Positions 11,746-24,934 of a stretch of 64,000 bases of DNA are shown here, one piece after another. The notes under the pieces were generated by a model. It was not told where the DNA came from. It ran no database searches and saw only the letters and a list, made by a program, of their open reading frames with translations. The position numbers and the translations under genes are program-made. The stretch spans positions 27,634,977 through 27,698,976 of the forward strand of contig CM076259.1 of NCBI GenBank assembly GCA_038380795.1, written 5' to 3'. Origin of the DNA: Pyrocephalus nanus. Taxonomy: Eukaryota > Chordata > Aves > Passeriformes > Tyrannidae. Each line of letters starts with the position of its first letter. Position 1 is the stretch's first letter.

Positions 11746-14700
11746 GCAGTTCTTCTGTTTCAGAGGGCAGCAGATCCAGCTGCCTGTATCTATTAAGTGT
11801 GTTCTGTCTGTTTGACAGAGCACTGTTCTTTTCTCATTTTGCGCACTCCATCTCTATGTTGCTCACACTCCACAGTGCAGTCTGCTTTCTGGGTAGTTTT
11901 CCACTATTCAAGCTGAGCACACAATAGTTGCAGACTTGTTCCTGGGGCCTCTTGATAGACCCAAAAGCTCCTGGACTATTTACTGCTTCTCTGGGTGGAA
12001 GCATCTCCAACTTTAAATAGGGCTTTAGACAATCCAGAAGTGGCCAGGTATTCTGCCTGGAGGAATGTGGGATCCAGAGGCACATGTTTTCTGGCCAGTC
12101 CCTGACTGGAAGCAGTGAGTCCCTGGGTCAGAGTAGTGAGTTCAGAACTGCAGCAGGTAGTGTTCTGCAGGTTCAAGAGCTTCCTTCCCACTCAACTAGC
12201 TGAGCTCCTCCTCCCAGGCAGGCTGGCATAATGATCTCCACATCCTCAGGGCAGTTCTCAGTGTCACCTAGATACTCAAGAGTTCCTAGAAAATCTTTTG
12301 CATCATTGCCGAGTCTCATTTTAGCAAGGATGCTTGTGTTTTCCAGGAACTCCCTCAGCACCACGGTCACCTGGGGCTTTGCTTCCTCTAGCCTTGCAGG
12401 CAGAGCGAGCATCTGTCACAGAAGCCCTGGCTCTGTCTAAGAAGCAGCTGTCACCTGAGAAATTGCTCTGTGCTTATTCTCTCTCTCTTTCCCTGGAGTA
12501 CAGCTCTTCAGGCTTGCCAGCTAACAACCCTTAGGTTCCCCTAGGTCAGCTCCCATCATCTGCACATCCCTGTCCTGGCAGGTATGGCCAGCTGCCCTTT
12601 AGGGTCAGCAAGGGGACTGTTCTAGAAACAGGGCAGGCCCTGCACATAATCCACAGTAAAAAAACTACAGAAAGTAGGGAATACATTTAAGAAATGCTGC
12701 TTGACTCCTGAAAACTGCTGGAGATCAGGAGCCCAGCCCAAAGCCTGGCTGGACAGAGGGATGCTGATCAGCCTGTCTAGGACAGGATTTGTGTCTGCAC
12801 TTCGTACTGAACCTCCTGTAAGTCACTGATTAGGAAATACATACCCAGCGGCAAAGACTGCAAGAAACTTTGTTTTAAACATTAGAAGTTTCAAAAGCAC
12901 TGATGTTTTAATGCAGTGAGAAAGGTGAGCTGGAAATAGCAGCAGCATGGATAACAGGGGAGTGGTGTATAGAGGGAATCCCTCTGGACATTCTTTGCTT
13001 CTGTGCTTGAAGCTTCTGCAATCACCATGTATTAAAACTGCCAAAATTTTCAGCCTTGGCACTTATGTACTGTGCATCTCTGTAGCTGTGCTGACAATCC
13101 TGGTCTGAATTCCCTTGATATGGAGCCTGGGATGGGGGTTAACATCATGGCAACCTCATAGCATCCTTCACCTTAGACCCAGCAGCCTCCCTGGTAGGAA
13201 CAGTACGACTGCAACTGCACAAAAGGGCAGACAGGCTGCTGCTGCCAGGAATCGCGTGAGTCCTCCCTAGCTCTGGTTGAGCCCAATCTGCCTGGTTAGC
13301 TAAACTTGCTGCTGGAGATGGCTTTCCTCCACCCCAGTGACTCTGCAGTGCAGTGGCCTGGGACATGCTCTCTCAGTGAGCACTGCTGTGTTCTAACCAG
13401 AGCACTGGTGCCACACAGCTGCATTTTTATGAGCTGACTCCTGCCAGAAAGTTTTTGCTTTCGGTGTTGTTGCAGAATGGAGTGCCTGGTGAAATCTTTA
13501 CCCCAGGACGTCCTAATCATATGTAATCTCCTTCTGTCCTTGAAAACGGTGCACTGAAAGTGCCTGAGTATCCCATGGGCAGAAACATTTTGCCTTTCAT
13601 CACAGAGACGGTAGTTAGGCACCGGCCCCTGCCTGTCCTCGAGGGACTGGCTGTCTCCTCCTTGCTCACCCCCTCCGGTCCCAGGTAATGCTCCCACTGA
13701 TCATCACAGAGCACTTTATACTTGACGCAGTGAATGCAGACAGAGAGCTGACAGTCCCTCTGGCAGCTGCCAGCTCAGAAGGAGAAGAAGTAAGGTTGCC
13801 TGGGCATGTACTTTAACTCTAAATGTCCTGTTTTTCCACAAGTTTGCGTTTTGATGAACATAATGTTCTGGGAAAGGAATGAGCTATCACCAAGCAACAT
13901 TAACTCTGTGTTAACAAAGGGTTTTGACATTGAATTCAAGCCTGAGGACAATGCTGGCATAAGAATGAATTACCATAGGCTGGGTCCTGGGTACACTAAA
14001 GATGGAATTAAGAAGGAGCTTCCCACCTGCCAGTGCAAGGATCTGGAACAGCCTTTCAGAAGCAGCAGTGAGGCCAGGAGACTGAGTTTGTTCTGGGACT
14101 GGAAGTCTCTGAGCAAGAGGATGCAATGGGGCTGCCTGCCACAGGCCAGGAGATCTCTGCCAGTCTTCTCTCCTTATGCAGTTGTGGGACATTTTCATAA
14201 TGTCTTTGCCCTTAAAGCAGCAGAAACCAAGCTGGGTGCCCGGGGCTTGCCTGGAAGTGATGCTGGCTGTTTGAGGCTGTGGGGATGGTGTCCTGGGGAC
14301 ACTGCAAAATGCTGTAGGGCTGTAATTACCCAGGGAGTGCGGGATGCACATCCTGCTGCCTCCAGCGTGCAGAGAGCTAGCACGCAAATTAGAGGGGACA
14401 GTATGTGACAGGCAGGCCCAGGACCGACTGCTTCAGGTGACAGCTGGATATCTTGCAGATCTGAGGGGATTTCTGATGAGCAGAAGAGGGCTCCTCCACA
14501 CCACAGCCAGGGCAAATGTGCATCCTTGTGAGCGCTTAGGGGCTTTGAGGCCAGCTCCTCCGCTGTCTTCCCTCCTCTTCACTAACTGAGGCTTAGTAAC
14601 CAGCCAGGGTGCTGGTTAGTGGTCAGAGTCCATCATTTGTTCCCTTTTCCAGAGAGTGCAGTCAGTTGAATGATACCAGCTCAGCACAGGATGGCAAAAG

Positions 14701-15711
14701 GCGACGAGAAAAGGGAATGCCCCTGAAGCATCTGTCAAAAGGAAAGATGACAGCAGCTCTCCCAGGGCAGCCACAGGCTGGGTGCTACAGTGAACCAGCT
14801 GCTTCTGCCTTGGAGCACCTCCTGCCTTGCTCCTTCCTGTCACCAGCCCTGGACACCAGCAGCCCTGGGACATGGCCCACAGCTCCAGCTACTCCTGCCT
14901 CTCGGCACCTGCCTGCACTCGACTGCCCAACACAGAAGTCCTTGCACAAACACTTCACTGCCAGATTCCAGTGGATTATATGGCCTGGAGGTAAAACGGG
15001 AGTTACAGCAAACTCAGTGGTTGACTGTCTTTTTTCTGTTCTTTAATAGAAGATTAAGGCCTCGACGGAGTGACGTCTACAGCTTCCTCAGTGATGAAGG
15101 TTAGGGGTTTCAAGCCTAGCTGCTGACTCATAACCAAGCAGAAGAGAAAAGGGAAAATTAGCATGAAGAATGTTTCTGAAATGGCTTGAGTGCGTTCAGA
15201 GATTAGTGTAGATAATGTATTGCTGCCTGTGTTATGGCTGGTGTGTTTAGTAGATGTTTTTAATGGAATCCGATCTTTTTAAAAATGGTGGGGCACCTGT
15301 AAGTAGAACATTTGTCTTTTATCTACAGATCCACTGACAAAAAGAGTGCATCATTAACAAGATCCTCCAGAAAGCATCTTTAATTCCTGACATGGTAACA
15401 CCAGTGCTTTCTTCTAAGCCTAGATGCCTTTGGATGTTTTGGTGAGCTGTTGAACCATTGGGTGGTGTGTCCCCACCCAGATTCTAGCCTGGCAATGCAG
15501 GGATTAAAATTTGCTCCCCAATGGCTGCATGTCTGTAGAGCCTTCTGGGACATGAGTTTGGTGCTCCAACTTCCCTGTTAAATTCTCAGTTTCTGACTGC
15601 ACTAACTGGCAAAGTCAGCAGAGGCCAGGAATGTGACCTTCATCTAAGCTGTGTCACCTCCAGTGCATGTTGCCTCTGGATCAAGGCTGAGGCAGGCGGG
15701 GGAGGCTCAGG
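11746..15711. other. Intergenic DNA, no gene established
   Basis: Open frames up to 200 codons occur here (for example 13806-14408 plus, 12173-12412 minus). None has a family match I can name, flanking splice logic or a continuing neighbour exon. The 79-codon minus-strand frame at 12173-12412 has coding-like composition and is listed separately as a finding. Confidence 0.45.
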
Positions 15712-15781
15712 CTGCTGCTCCTGAGATAACTGGAAGGATCAGGGGAGCTGGGTGAGTGCTCAGTCTAAACAATGGCTTCAG
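15712..15781 (+). repeat. Diverged 70-bp direct repeat, copy A
   Basis: It aligns without gaps over 70 bp to 16754-16823. Both start CTGCTGCTCCT, share CTGGAAG-ATCAG-GGAGCTGGGT-AG and end GGCTTCAG. Roughly four-fifths of positions are identical by eye. I do not recognise the source. Confidence 0.6.
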
Positions 15782-15784
15782 AGT

Positions 15785-16000
15785 CAGAGCTGTGATCTTA
15801 CTCAAATTAATTTCAAATATGCACAGTAACACAAGAAGCAATTTGCATAAGACGTCACATGGAGTTGCATACAATTTCGCATATTTAAACAAAATACAAT
15901 AAAGCACAGCTCGGGCGGGTACGTGAAATCATTTGTGCAGTGAACTGTGCAGGGAAACGACGTACAATTATCACAGAAGAAGAAAACGAATAGCAGCAAC
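15785..16000. promoter_or_regulatory. Candidate noncoding regulatory element (octamer, CRE-like, AT-rich)
   Basis: The block is AT-rich in a GC-balanced neighbourhood and has densely packed recognisable motifs. These are an exact POU octamer ATTTGCAT (15841-15848), a CRE-like GACGTCAC (15851-15858), TTGCATAC, CGCATATTTAAAC and CAATAAAGC. It has no repeat match and no coding potential. This resembles conserved vertebrate enhancers, but conservation cannot be judged from one sequence. Confidence 0.35.
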
Positions 16001-19000
16001 CACCCAGGATGCAAAGTCAGTTCAGAAGTTGTGAAACACCAGCCTCTTCCTTCATCCACCGTCCTGACGGATGCTTGGAGTTACATTATCATGCGCTGCT
16101 TTTCTACCAGGCCCTTCTAGCACAGAGGATGGTGCTCATTGTTTCATGCCACTACTTGCTCCTTCCTTCACATTTGCATCCTTGGCTTCAACTTTGCAAA
16201 CACTCTCCTCATGTGTCATTCTTTCTGGGCTTTCTAGTGCATTCATCTCTGAATCTGAGGGACTCATCTCTCACCACGCACTGCTCCAGGAGGTACTGTT
16301 CTTGCCCTTTAGTGGTAAAGGCCAGAGGCCAAAAGACTGGCTGTAGGAGCCCAAGGGCAGACACTGACAGCCTCGTTTTTGCTGGTCTCAGTGCTGTGCA
16401 TGTTCAGAGTGCAATCCTATAGCTTAGTTCTTGATGCCTCTGTAGATCCCATGAAGAGGACTCCATCTCAGCTCCTGGAAACTGATGACTGAACAACTAA
16501 TATCAGAAGGAGGAAGGAAGAAAAGGGAAAACCATGCCTTAAGTGGGAACATATGGATCAAACATCAGAGGGCTGGACCTTTAAACCTGCAAAAGGGACT
16601 TTCACCCCCTGACCTACCTTTTGTGACAATCCTGCATCTCTGACATGTGGGCTGGATCAGCACTGCAGCAGTGAGACTGAGCTCTGAGGCTGATCCATGA
16701 GCATGTGCTTCCTCTTCCCTCCCGAGGAGACAGGCATGCAGAGGAGGATCCAACTGCTGCTCCTAAAACAGCTGGAAGCATCAGAGGAGCTGGGTAAGCC
16801 CTCAGGCTAACCTAGGGCTTCAGTGTTGGCAGCACCCTGGTACCCATGAGCTCCCAGAGCCCTGCTTCACTCATCTTATCTTCATTTACCCAGTGCTTTT
16901 AATGCCCCTTAGCCCTAAATTTCTATTCTGACCCTTTCCTCTGACCCTACTTTTCCTTCCAGCCCCATCTTTTAATTCTAGCCATGATTTCTGGTTCTGC
17001 CCATTCTCTCCTGTCCTCCCTCATGTTCCTGCTCCCTCTTACCTCTCTTTAGGCTTTTACTTGACAGCTTCAGCTCCTTATATTTTAGTTAGGCAATTTG
17101 TTTGTCTCTGCAGGACTGCCTGAGCATCAACAAAGAACTGTCACCAAAACCCTGGAAGAGGCAGTGTTATGCTTAGTCACCATTTTGTCCCTGCCCTCCT
17201 CTAAATTGCAGATACCATGGAAAAATCTGTCTCTTCCTCATTTGCTGCACTCAGAATCACTGCACCATGTAGTTAGCTACAGGTAAGCTGATCAACACGA
17301 GTTGCTCCAAGAACCCCTCATTTATCCAGGACAGTCTTTTTGGTCATCAGGATTGTCATGGAGACCCTGATGCTTAGTGTAAGAGAAATCTCATTATAAA
17401 GGAACCTCTTACATTTCCTGCTGTGTATCCAGCCAACGCAGGGTAACGCTACGCAGAGCCTCGGTCCTCATTTGTGTGATGTTCACTCACATGCAATATG
17501 TCACACAAGAAAGGAATTGGCAAAGCAGAAAAAGGCGTCGGAGAGAAACCATTTCAGGCTTAGATAACATCCTGGTGTCACCAAATGAATCAATGTAATG
17601 AGACCGACACAAACCTCCACTGTAGGTATGTTTTACTGCTGCACTCATGTTTTGCTTAATGAGCATGTTCAGGCAAAGCTGTGTGTGTTCACAGTGGAAA
17701 ACCGGGCTAGATTGACTCCGCTGACAGTAGAAGAGGACACCCATCACTGCCTGCCCCTTGGTGTGGGAAGGGCTCAGAAAGCTTCTACTGTCTGTGTCGC
17801 TTTATCTAGGCTTAGATGCTACCTGAGAGAGTCATGATGCCTGTGATTCTGATGCATCCTTTCCTAGCCAAACTAATGAGAAAACCAACAATCTTCCCAT
17901 TCAGGCCAGGCTGTAACACAGATTTGACCAGTGCGTGCTGTAGACATCAAACTGTGTTCCTTTGATAGAAAACAAGTCACCCCAGGCTTGTTTGCTTGCT
18001 TGTTTGTTGAACCCTCGCAGTAAGTCCAGCTGTCGATGAAGTCTGGGCTTCGAACTAGACTGGCTGCCCTAGAGCATCTGCTCTCCTGCCACTGGAACAC
18101 TAACTAGGAGCCACAGAGATGAAGGACAGGACCCTGGAGCAGAGACTGGCATTTGCTTCCCTACCAGATCTCTTGTGAGGATTGATCTAAGGTTGAAGAT
18201 GGTTTTTCTTGCATTCTGGTCACTCCCAGAGAAAGCTGGGCTTTGGATCAATGTGGAATGCGTCACTGAATGGCCTATTATTCACTGAGTGCAATGTGCA
18301 CTTGGAGACACAGCAGCCCTCAATAAAGATTCAATTCTGCCTCTGAGGATCAAAGCAGGAATGAGCCAAGGGAACTACTCCACTCTTTTACACGACACTG
18401 AAATGAGAGGTTGCTTGTTTCAGGGCGACTCTTTATGGCAGTTTCAAGTTGTGCATTTCTGCTAATTAAATGGCCATCCATTTAGCCATGTCCCTTTAGT
18501 AGGGTGTGGAGCTACATCTGATTTAAGCTCTCCATTCCTTCTGCACAAAGGCTTGCGCTGGAGTTTCTCCAGAGCACATGGAGTCCTAACTTCCATCCCT
18601 AACTCTGGAAAAGCTGAACAGGGGACGCAAGCAAGTGTTCTTGCTCACTGCCACTTCCCTGCAATACAAGCACTTCCAGCTGACAGTTGCCTGGGTTTTT
18701 TTCCCTGTAATGGGATAATTTATTGCAGGTTACAGAAGGCACTCAGCTGGAGGGAATCCCAGATTTGGGAGATGTTTTCAAAATGTATTTCTGAACTACT
18801 CTCTTTTTCAGGAAATCACAGTGGTCAGCAATACCTCATGCTTGTTTTTTTGACCCCTCCTTGGGGTGATTTTTATGTGTTTTGAAGTGACTGTACAGTT
18901 TTTAGATGTTCTTCTTTGATTTAAATGATTGCATTCATTCCTTCCATCTCTGCTGTCCTCATTCAGCATGCAACTCCCAGTGCTAGCTCCCTGCCAGAGA

Positions 19001-22000
19001 GCAGGATGCGGGGGAGATGCTAGGGAAGGAGGCAAGGCTGGAGAATGCAAAGGAAGGGAGATGTTGGGGAAGGAGGCAGGGCTGGGGCCAGGCTGGAAGG
19101 GTGGGAAGTCAACATGGACAGGTGGGCAGGAGTGATGTAGTGGGGAGTGGTGATGGGAGGGGACTAAACTAGGGAGTCAGTGTGTCAGGAAGCCAGAAGA
19201 AAAAGAGGAAGCTTGTGGAACTTCTCCTGTGAGTCAGAGAATGAGTCCTGGTGAAGAAAGGGAATGTTTGACTGAGTGCCTGCAGCCTCAGCTTGTGCAG
19301 AGAGGGCACCAGAGGAAAAGCATCTGATGACAGAGAAGTCAGCAGGAAGGGCTGAAGCTCTGCCTGGAAGCAGATGAGGCTTGTGCAAGATATTTCACTG
19401 CACTGATGAGTTACATGGCTGTAATTTCAGCACAGTGAGACTCTGTTGCCTCCTCAGTCAAGTCTCTCCAACCTGCCCAGCCCCAGAGCCACTGACTGGA
19501 GAGGATCAGCCACCTAAAGCAACAGGGGGAAGGACTCTGTCCTCTCACACTCAGCACGGGGGCAGAAGAAGTGCTGTTCAGCCCCTGGTGTGTGTGTACC
19601 CTGGGACAGCCATCACAGAAGTGTGTCTGCTCTCTGATGGGCCTGGAGCCACTTCCAGCCCATAGAGATCCTGTCCAGGGCACAGGATGCCATGTGGAGG
19701 GACCTGGCTCTGCAGCAGGACCCAGGTCCTGGGTCCTTCCAGTCGTCAGAGATCCCAGGACAGAGTCTCAGGTCAGGTCTTGTTTGGGGAGTCTGCTCCT
19801 TCCTCCAGTAGTAAAGCAGAGGATCAGGGACACCTCTAATGCTCAAAAGACTCAGAGAGCGACAGGACAGAGGGAGCAGGGGCTATGAACGACTGCTAGG
19901 AGCCCAGAACTGAGTAATCCTCTTGCCACTGCTGGGGAACAGCCCTTCGGAGTGGCTATCAAGTCTGATGTTCATCTCCAGCACCTCTTCTGCGCCCCCT
20001 GCCCCCAGCCTGATTGCTGTCGGGCTTGCGAAGTGGAGGAGTTGCAGGAGACAAGGATGCTTAATTACAGAGCAGCCCTGGAAACCAGCAACAGCATCAG
20101 CACTGTGGCCAGGAGGGGAGGCAGCAGGGCTGTAAATAGAAATTGCGGAGGCAGCCGCGGGGAGCAGAGTGAGGGAGGCTTCTGTGCCTGCAGCGCTCCA
20201 TCTCCCTCCCTTCCCCTCAGCTTCTCTCACCTCTCCCGGACACCCTGGCCGTCGGTGTGAATCTTTGTGAGACAAGCAGCCCCAGCATGAGGCTGGGAGG
20301 CAGGAGCTCCAGAAGCAGGACAGCCGCTTTGGGTGGAGAAGTGAGTGAAGAAGGGCTCCTCCTCCATCAGGGGCCACTTCCCATGGAAATACCAGCAAAG
20401 AGACCAAAGCAAGATAGATATGTGGCCAGACTTCCCCCTCTACCCCAAAGAAGAGACTGTGGGAAGCCAGGTGTCTGAGCCCCCATCCCACTGGAGTCTG
20501 CCCAAGGCGAAGTCCCTCTCATCCCACCATGACTTTTCCGGAGTTGCACCTTCCACAGCAGCAAGAGTTCTGCTTTCAATATTTTGCAAAGTTTTATTTA
20601 AAAATGTTGAAACTAACATCCCACAAGAATCGAATATTTCACCACAAGGAGAAGAGAAATCCTACAAAAATATATATCACAGCGCACAAGGGCAGGGGAG
20701 GGGGAAGAGCGAGACTGAGCAGGGAAGCAGGAGGGAGGCCGGGGGGGAAGATGGAAGCTGCAGCAGAACGAGACCAAGTATCAAAGGGAAAACAAGAGAG
20801 GAGTAGGGAGAGTGAAACAGTAGGAGGGAGATATACCCAGAAGGGAGACCATGGTACAGGACAGGAGTAGGAAGAGGGAAAACAGTGGGAGAGGGAAAAC
20901 AATGGGGGAAGAGGAGTAAAGAGCTGGCAGTTGGTGAAGGAAGGCGATGCCTCTATGATTTTGCCAAAGTAGGGCCAGCACTACAGTGGGACATTAGCAG
21001 GGGTGCAGCTGGGCAGCTGGAGTTTGACCCAGGGCTTTTGTGCTGCAGGCCTCAGCTCCAAGGCTGTGCCACAGATGTGGTTTGTCAGAGTGAAAAAACA
21101 AAACCCCAGTTTAATTCAGAACAGTCTCAAGATGGTCGTGTTTGAGAACTTGCGGGGAATGAACAAACCACTCCTTTCCAAACATTTTTCTTTATCGGGA
21201 AATGGAGTGGGAAATGAAGGGACCATATTTGCAAGGGCACTTGGGTGCCATTGAGGAAGAGGTAGATAGCCCTCTCTGAAGTTTTGGGATGCTTGGCTGG
21301 ATGTGAGTCCCTGGGAACTGAACTGGAGGAGAGGTGTGGAAGCATACACCAGAGGTCTGTTCCCTGCCTACCAGTCACAACCAACCAGATGGGAAAGCCT
21401 GAGCAGGATTTGGCCTTGTGGTCATGCCACTCTCTTGGGTAAAGAGAGGGAGACTCCAGCTCCTGCTCCAAAATAGTATAGGGCAGAGGGGAGAGATTCT
21501 CCCTCAGATCTTCCCTCCCTCCCACTGCACTCACAGAGAGACCACCCTTGTGTTAACAAAGCCAGGACTCTCCAGGAGCTCAGCAGAGACATAATTCCTT
21601 CAACTCACTCAGCCCACCTGGATGTTGCCTTTTAACAGCACAGAAATATTGGGCAGGATCAGCAAAAAGCTATGAGCATTTTCATCTGTTTTCCCCACAC
21701 ACTCTTCTCTCTGTAAAGTTTCCACTGGAAAAAACAGTAATCCAGACCTTTCGCCTCTATTCACCTAGAAGCCAGGGAAAACTGATAAGCTGTGCCTCAG
21801 AAGGTACTGGCCTCTGCCCTGGCTTGGTACTCAGTGCTGTCAACACATCCATGTGCACATCTTACAGAATATTAGCCTGTGGCAGGGAATAGACTAGGTG
21901 CATGCTCTGGCTGCAGTCTCCATAGGGGAAGATGGTTTATAAGGCTCCAGTCACAGGGAAAACAGATTCAGTGAGATTATTTAATGACTGGAAGAAATCT

Positions 22001-22889
22001 GTGTGTTTACTTATGTTTTTAATGTTTTGTTCCAGGGACAAAACAGCAGTGAATGTTTGGGCAGGACTGTGAAGTTGTTTCCCCGTACCTAACCTGTTTT
22101 GTGTGAGAGAGTGAATGACTGTCATAAAAACATATTTGGCTAGGAAAATTGGTCTTAGAAAAGATGTTCAGCATACCCAATCTTCTGTTGTTGTAAGAGT
22201 TTTCTCTACTGCATTCACCAGCTTCCCCCTTACCACAGTATCCATGAAAGTTTTCGCTCCCTGGAGATACTTTTTCCAAAACCAGAGACATGTAAAAGGG
22301 GGAGGAAAAAACCCCAAACCACTGAAATCTGACTTGTTTGCAGAATTTGCAAAAGCCTGGCCAGGAGAGCGCAGGGCTTCCACGCAACAAATGTTGGAAA
22401 ATGTTTTCACTATGCCTCCTGTGGTCCCCTCCCACTTTCTTACAGACCTTCTCTCCATGCAGCATGTGGAAAAACAAAGTCCAAGGACAGCCCTTGAAAG
22501 TGAAGAGCCTAAACTCTGGCCTTGTTTCAAGAAACACTGTTGATCAAAGAACAGTCTAATTAATCTGGTCTGGAAGATTACTTTAACTAGTTCAAGGCAT
22601 TCTGTTGTAAACTGACAACAATCAGGAGTGCAGCCTCCTGCAGGCTGTGTGCAGATGTCCTTCCCCTCCCAGCATGGACGTGCCAGTGAGAGGGGGAACA
22701 GCCCCCAGCTACCCTCAGCTGGCAGGGGCAGCAGCGAATGGGGCAGAGAGCAGGAGCAGCCACCTGGCCCTTCTCTGTCCATTTGCAGCTTGAGTGTCCA
22801 CCAAAGCCTTGAATGAAGCCTGAATAAGAACAGGCTCAGTAACAGATCGATCTATAGTAAAGCACTAATATCCCCTGTTATAAGCACAG
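16001..22889. other. Intergenic DNA with simple purine-rich tracts, no gene seen
   Basis: No exon chain was found. Copy B of the 70-bp repeat lies at 16754-16823. A short imperfect tandem (GAGATG-T-GGGAAGGAGGCA) occurs at about 19014 and 19058. The stretch 20690-20910 is strongly purine-rich (GGGA/GAGA type). Frames of about 200 codons at 19883-20491 and 22168-22782 (both minus) look like chance. Confidence 0.45.
16754..16823 (+). repeat. Diverged 70-bp direct repeat, copy B
   Basis: This is the partner of 15712-15781, offset by 1042 bp, with the same length and orientation. Confidence 0.6.
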
Positions 22890-22965
22890 ACTCAACCTGT
22901 GCTTAGACTAGAGATCTCCAGAGTCCTTTTCCACCTACACCTTTCAGCCATTCTGTGCTTTTAAT
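22890..22965 (+). repeat. Short CR1 3'-end remnant
   Basis: 'gcttagactagagatctccagagtccttttccac' followed by a near-ATTCTGTG tail matches the terminal part of a plus-strand CR1. It is too short and diverged for a subfamily call. Confidence 0.5.
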
Positions 22966-22969
22966 AAGC

Positions 22970-24934
22970 CAGTAATTTTATTTGACCTGTCATTTTCTCC
23001 AAATCTCTACTGTTTTTTGCAAAGCTTATTGTAATTTACACTCTCATTTAAATGCCCTTCACAGTGAGTCAGATGGGACCTGAGATCACCTCACAGTTCA
23101 TCTGGGTAAATGGGCAGAAACAAGCCTCTTATGAAATTCCCTGTGCTTTTTCCTATAAAGAATAGGCTTTTACTGCAGAGATAAAGTGTGAAAGGGCCAT
23201 TTCCTTCTCTCCAACATGACTTTTGTCAGAAATTTTGTATGGTGCAATAGAGTCTTCAAATGGTGTATGAGTTTCCTGTCTCTGGCCACATTAGTCCCGC
23301 AGCTGAAGGTGTTTGAACACTATAGGGGCAACCTTACCTAAATGTGCATCGTTTCAGCTCAGTGGCTACTAGTGTGGTGTTTTAATTAATTTGAAGGTGT
23401 CCACAAAAGAGAAAAGCAAGGGAGAGCAACTATTGTCATTAAGCTGAAATTAGCCATCTCGCTCTTCCTCAAAGTGACACCCTGGGTCCACACACAGAAA
23501 GAGGTGGAGTTGCACGGATCTTGCTCACAGTGACAGTGTGGCTGCCTGTCCCATGGACCTGAAGGACATGCAGAGACAACCAGTAGGGACAGATACCTGT
23601 GCCATTGCTTTCAGTTCCCAACTAGCTGGGGCAATACACTTGAGAAGCTTAGGACCCCAGATATCCCCTCTTTCATGCCTTTGGTGAATATTGTCTCATG
23701 GGCTTGCAGTCACCTTGCACTCCAGGAGAGATCTACCAGCAGTACATGGCAACCCTTCCAGTGTTCCCAAAGTCAGCTCGAAATTGCTCTTTGTCATACC
23801 AGGCACAGAGAGTCTCGTTGGCTGCTTGTTGCCTGTGCCATGAGAGTCTGGAAGCAATTCCCTACCTCAGCCCAGCAAAACTCAAGTTCCTCATTCCCAG
23901 CCATGTCTGCATGCCATGCTTTGGCTGCAGTGTTCAGGATGCTTGCTAAGTAACATTGTGAGCAGAGGGCTTTGCCTTGGATTTTCTGAAGAACATCACC
24001 ATAGACCAATGTTCTTCAGAAAAACCTTGTTGAAGAAGACTGAGGGGGTGGAGGGGGACAGCAAGGAGGCTTTCAACGGATCAAAATATTTGGAAAGCTA
24101 AAGGATTCTTTTCCAACTTTACCTGGCAAGAGAAGTGGCAGGGTGGTGGGAACTGAGGGAAAGAAAACTGTGAACAGAGAGATGAAGAAAGATGGAAGTT
24201 GAAGAGAAAAAAACAGAGGAGTGTTAGGCAGAAAGAAACTGGAAAGATGTGAATATCTTCCACCTAGGGGAGAGGTAATGTTTCCTTCAAGAAAATGGGT
24301 CGTTGAGGGGGCCCAGGTGCTGCATGAGCCTCTTCTGCCCAAGCTTCACCCACCCTTGGGATCTCAGGAAAGCCAAGGCCTCAGGAACAGAAGAACCTGC
24401 TGCCACCTGAGTCACCTTGGCTCAGGGGAGACCAAGCCCCAGCGGGCAATCCTGCAGCCACTGAACTCCAGACATTCACTGCAAAGCACACGACATGGGA
24501 GGAGACACACGGAGGGGTTAGGGCCCACGGGGACAGGGGTACGCCTTTCCACCTTGCCTACCCCAGATGTCAGGCATGCACTGGTGAGAGAGTCATGGAG
24601 ATCTAAGTGTGTCTGCACACATATGCAAGGAGAGGGGCTGGGGAGGTCAAGATTTCACACCACCACCAGCTGTCTTCCCTCCCAACATCCTGCTCTCCCA
24701 TCCCCCTGTCCTGCGTGGGCGGGGGGATCCCCAACCTTCCCCCAGCAGGAGGCTAAGGAGGCCCAGCTCGTCCATTTGCCCAGGCACGTCCCAGTGGGGT
24801 TAGTTAATAATGGTGGTGGTGGGCCGTGGCACAAGGAGATTGTTGTTTCCTGGGGTAGCAGAGGCAGCGGGAATCTGCGCTCGCCGGCTGTGACAGGAGG
24901 GTGGGGGGAGCCAGCTCAGCCTCTCCCAGGAGCG
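22970..24934 (-). other. PIANP: PIANP 3' UTR and downstream flank
   Basis: The 3' UTR begins below the stop codon at 24935. No strong AATAAA lies close by. Minus-strand ATTAAA occurs near 23382 and AATAAA near 22977, so the 3' end is undetermined and could be far downstream or use a variant signal. The 252-codon plus-strand frame 24221-24979 is antisense to this UTR and is not credible as a gene. Confidence 0.5.

Noticed and set aside
13806..14408. 200-codon plus-strand frame in non-island DNA
   Set aside because: The length is within chance for 64 kb in six frames. It has no domain, no splice context and no neighbouring exon.
22168..22782. 204-codon minus-strand frame
   Set aside because: It overlaps equally long alternative frames and has Cys/Ser/Pro-rich composition without a motif; chance level.
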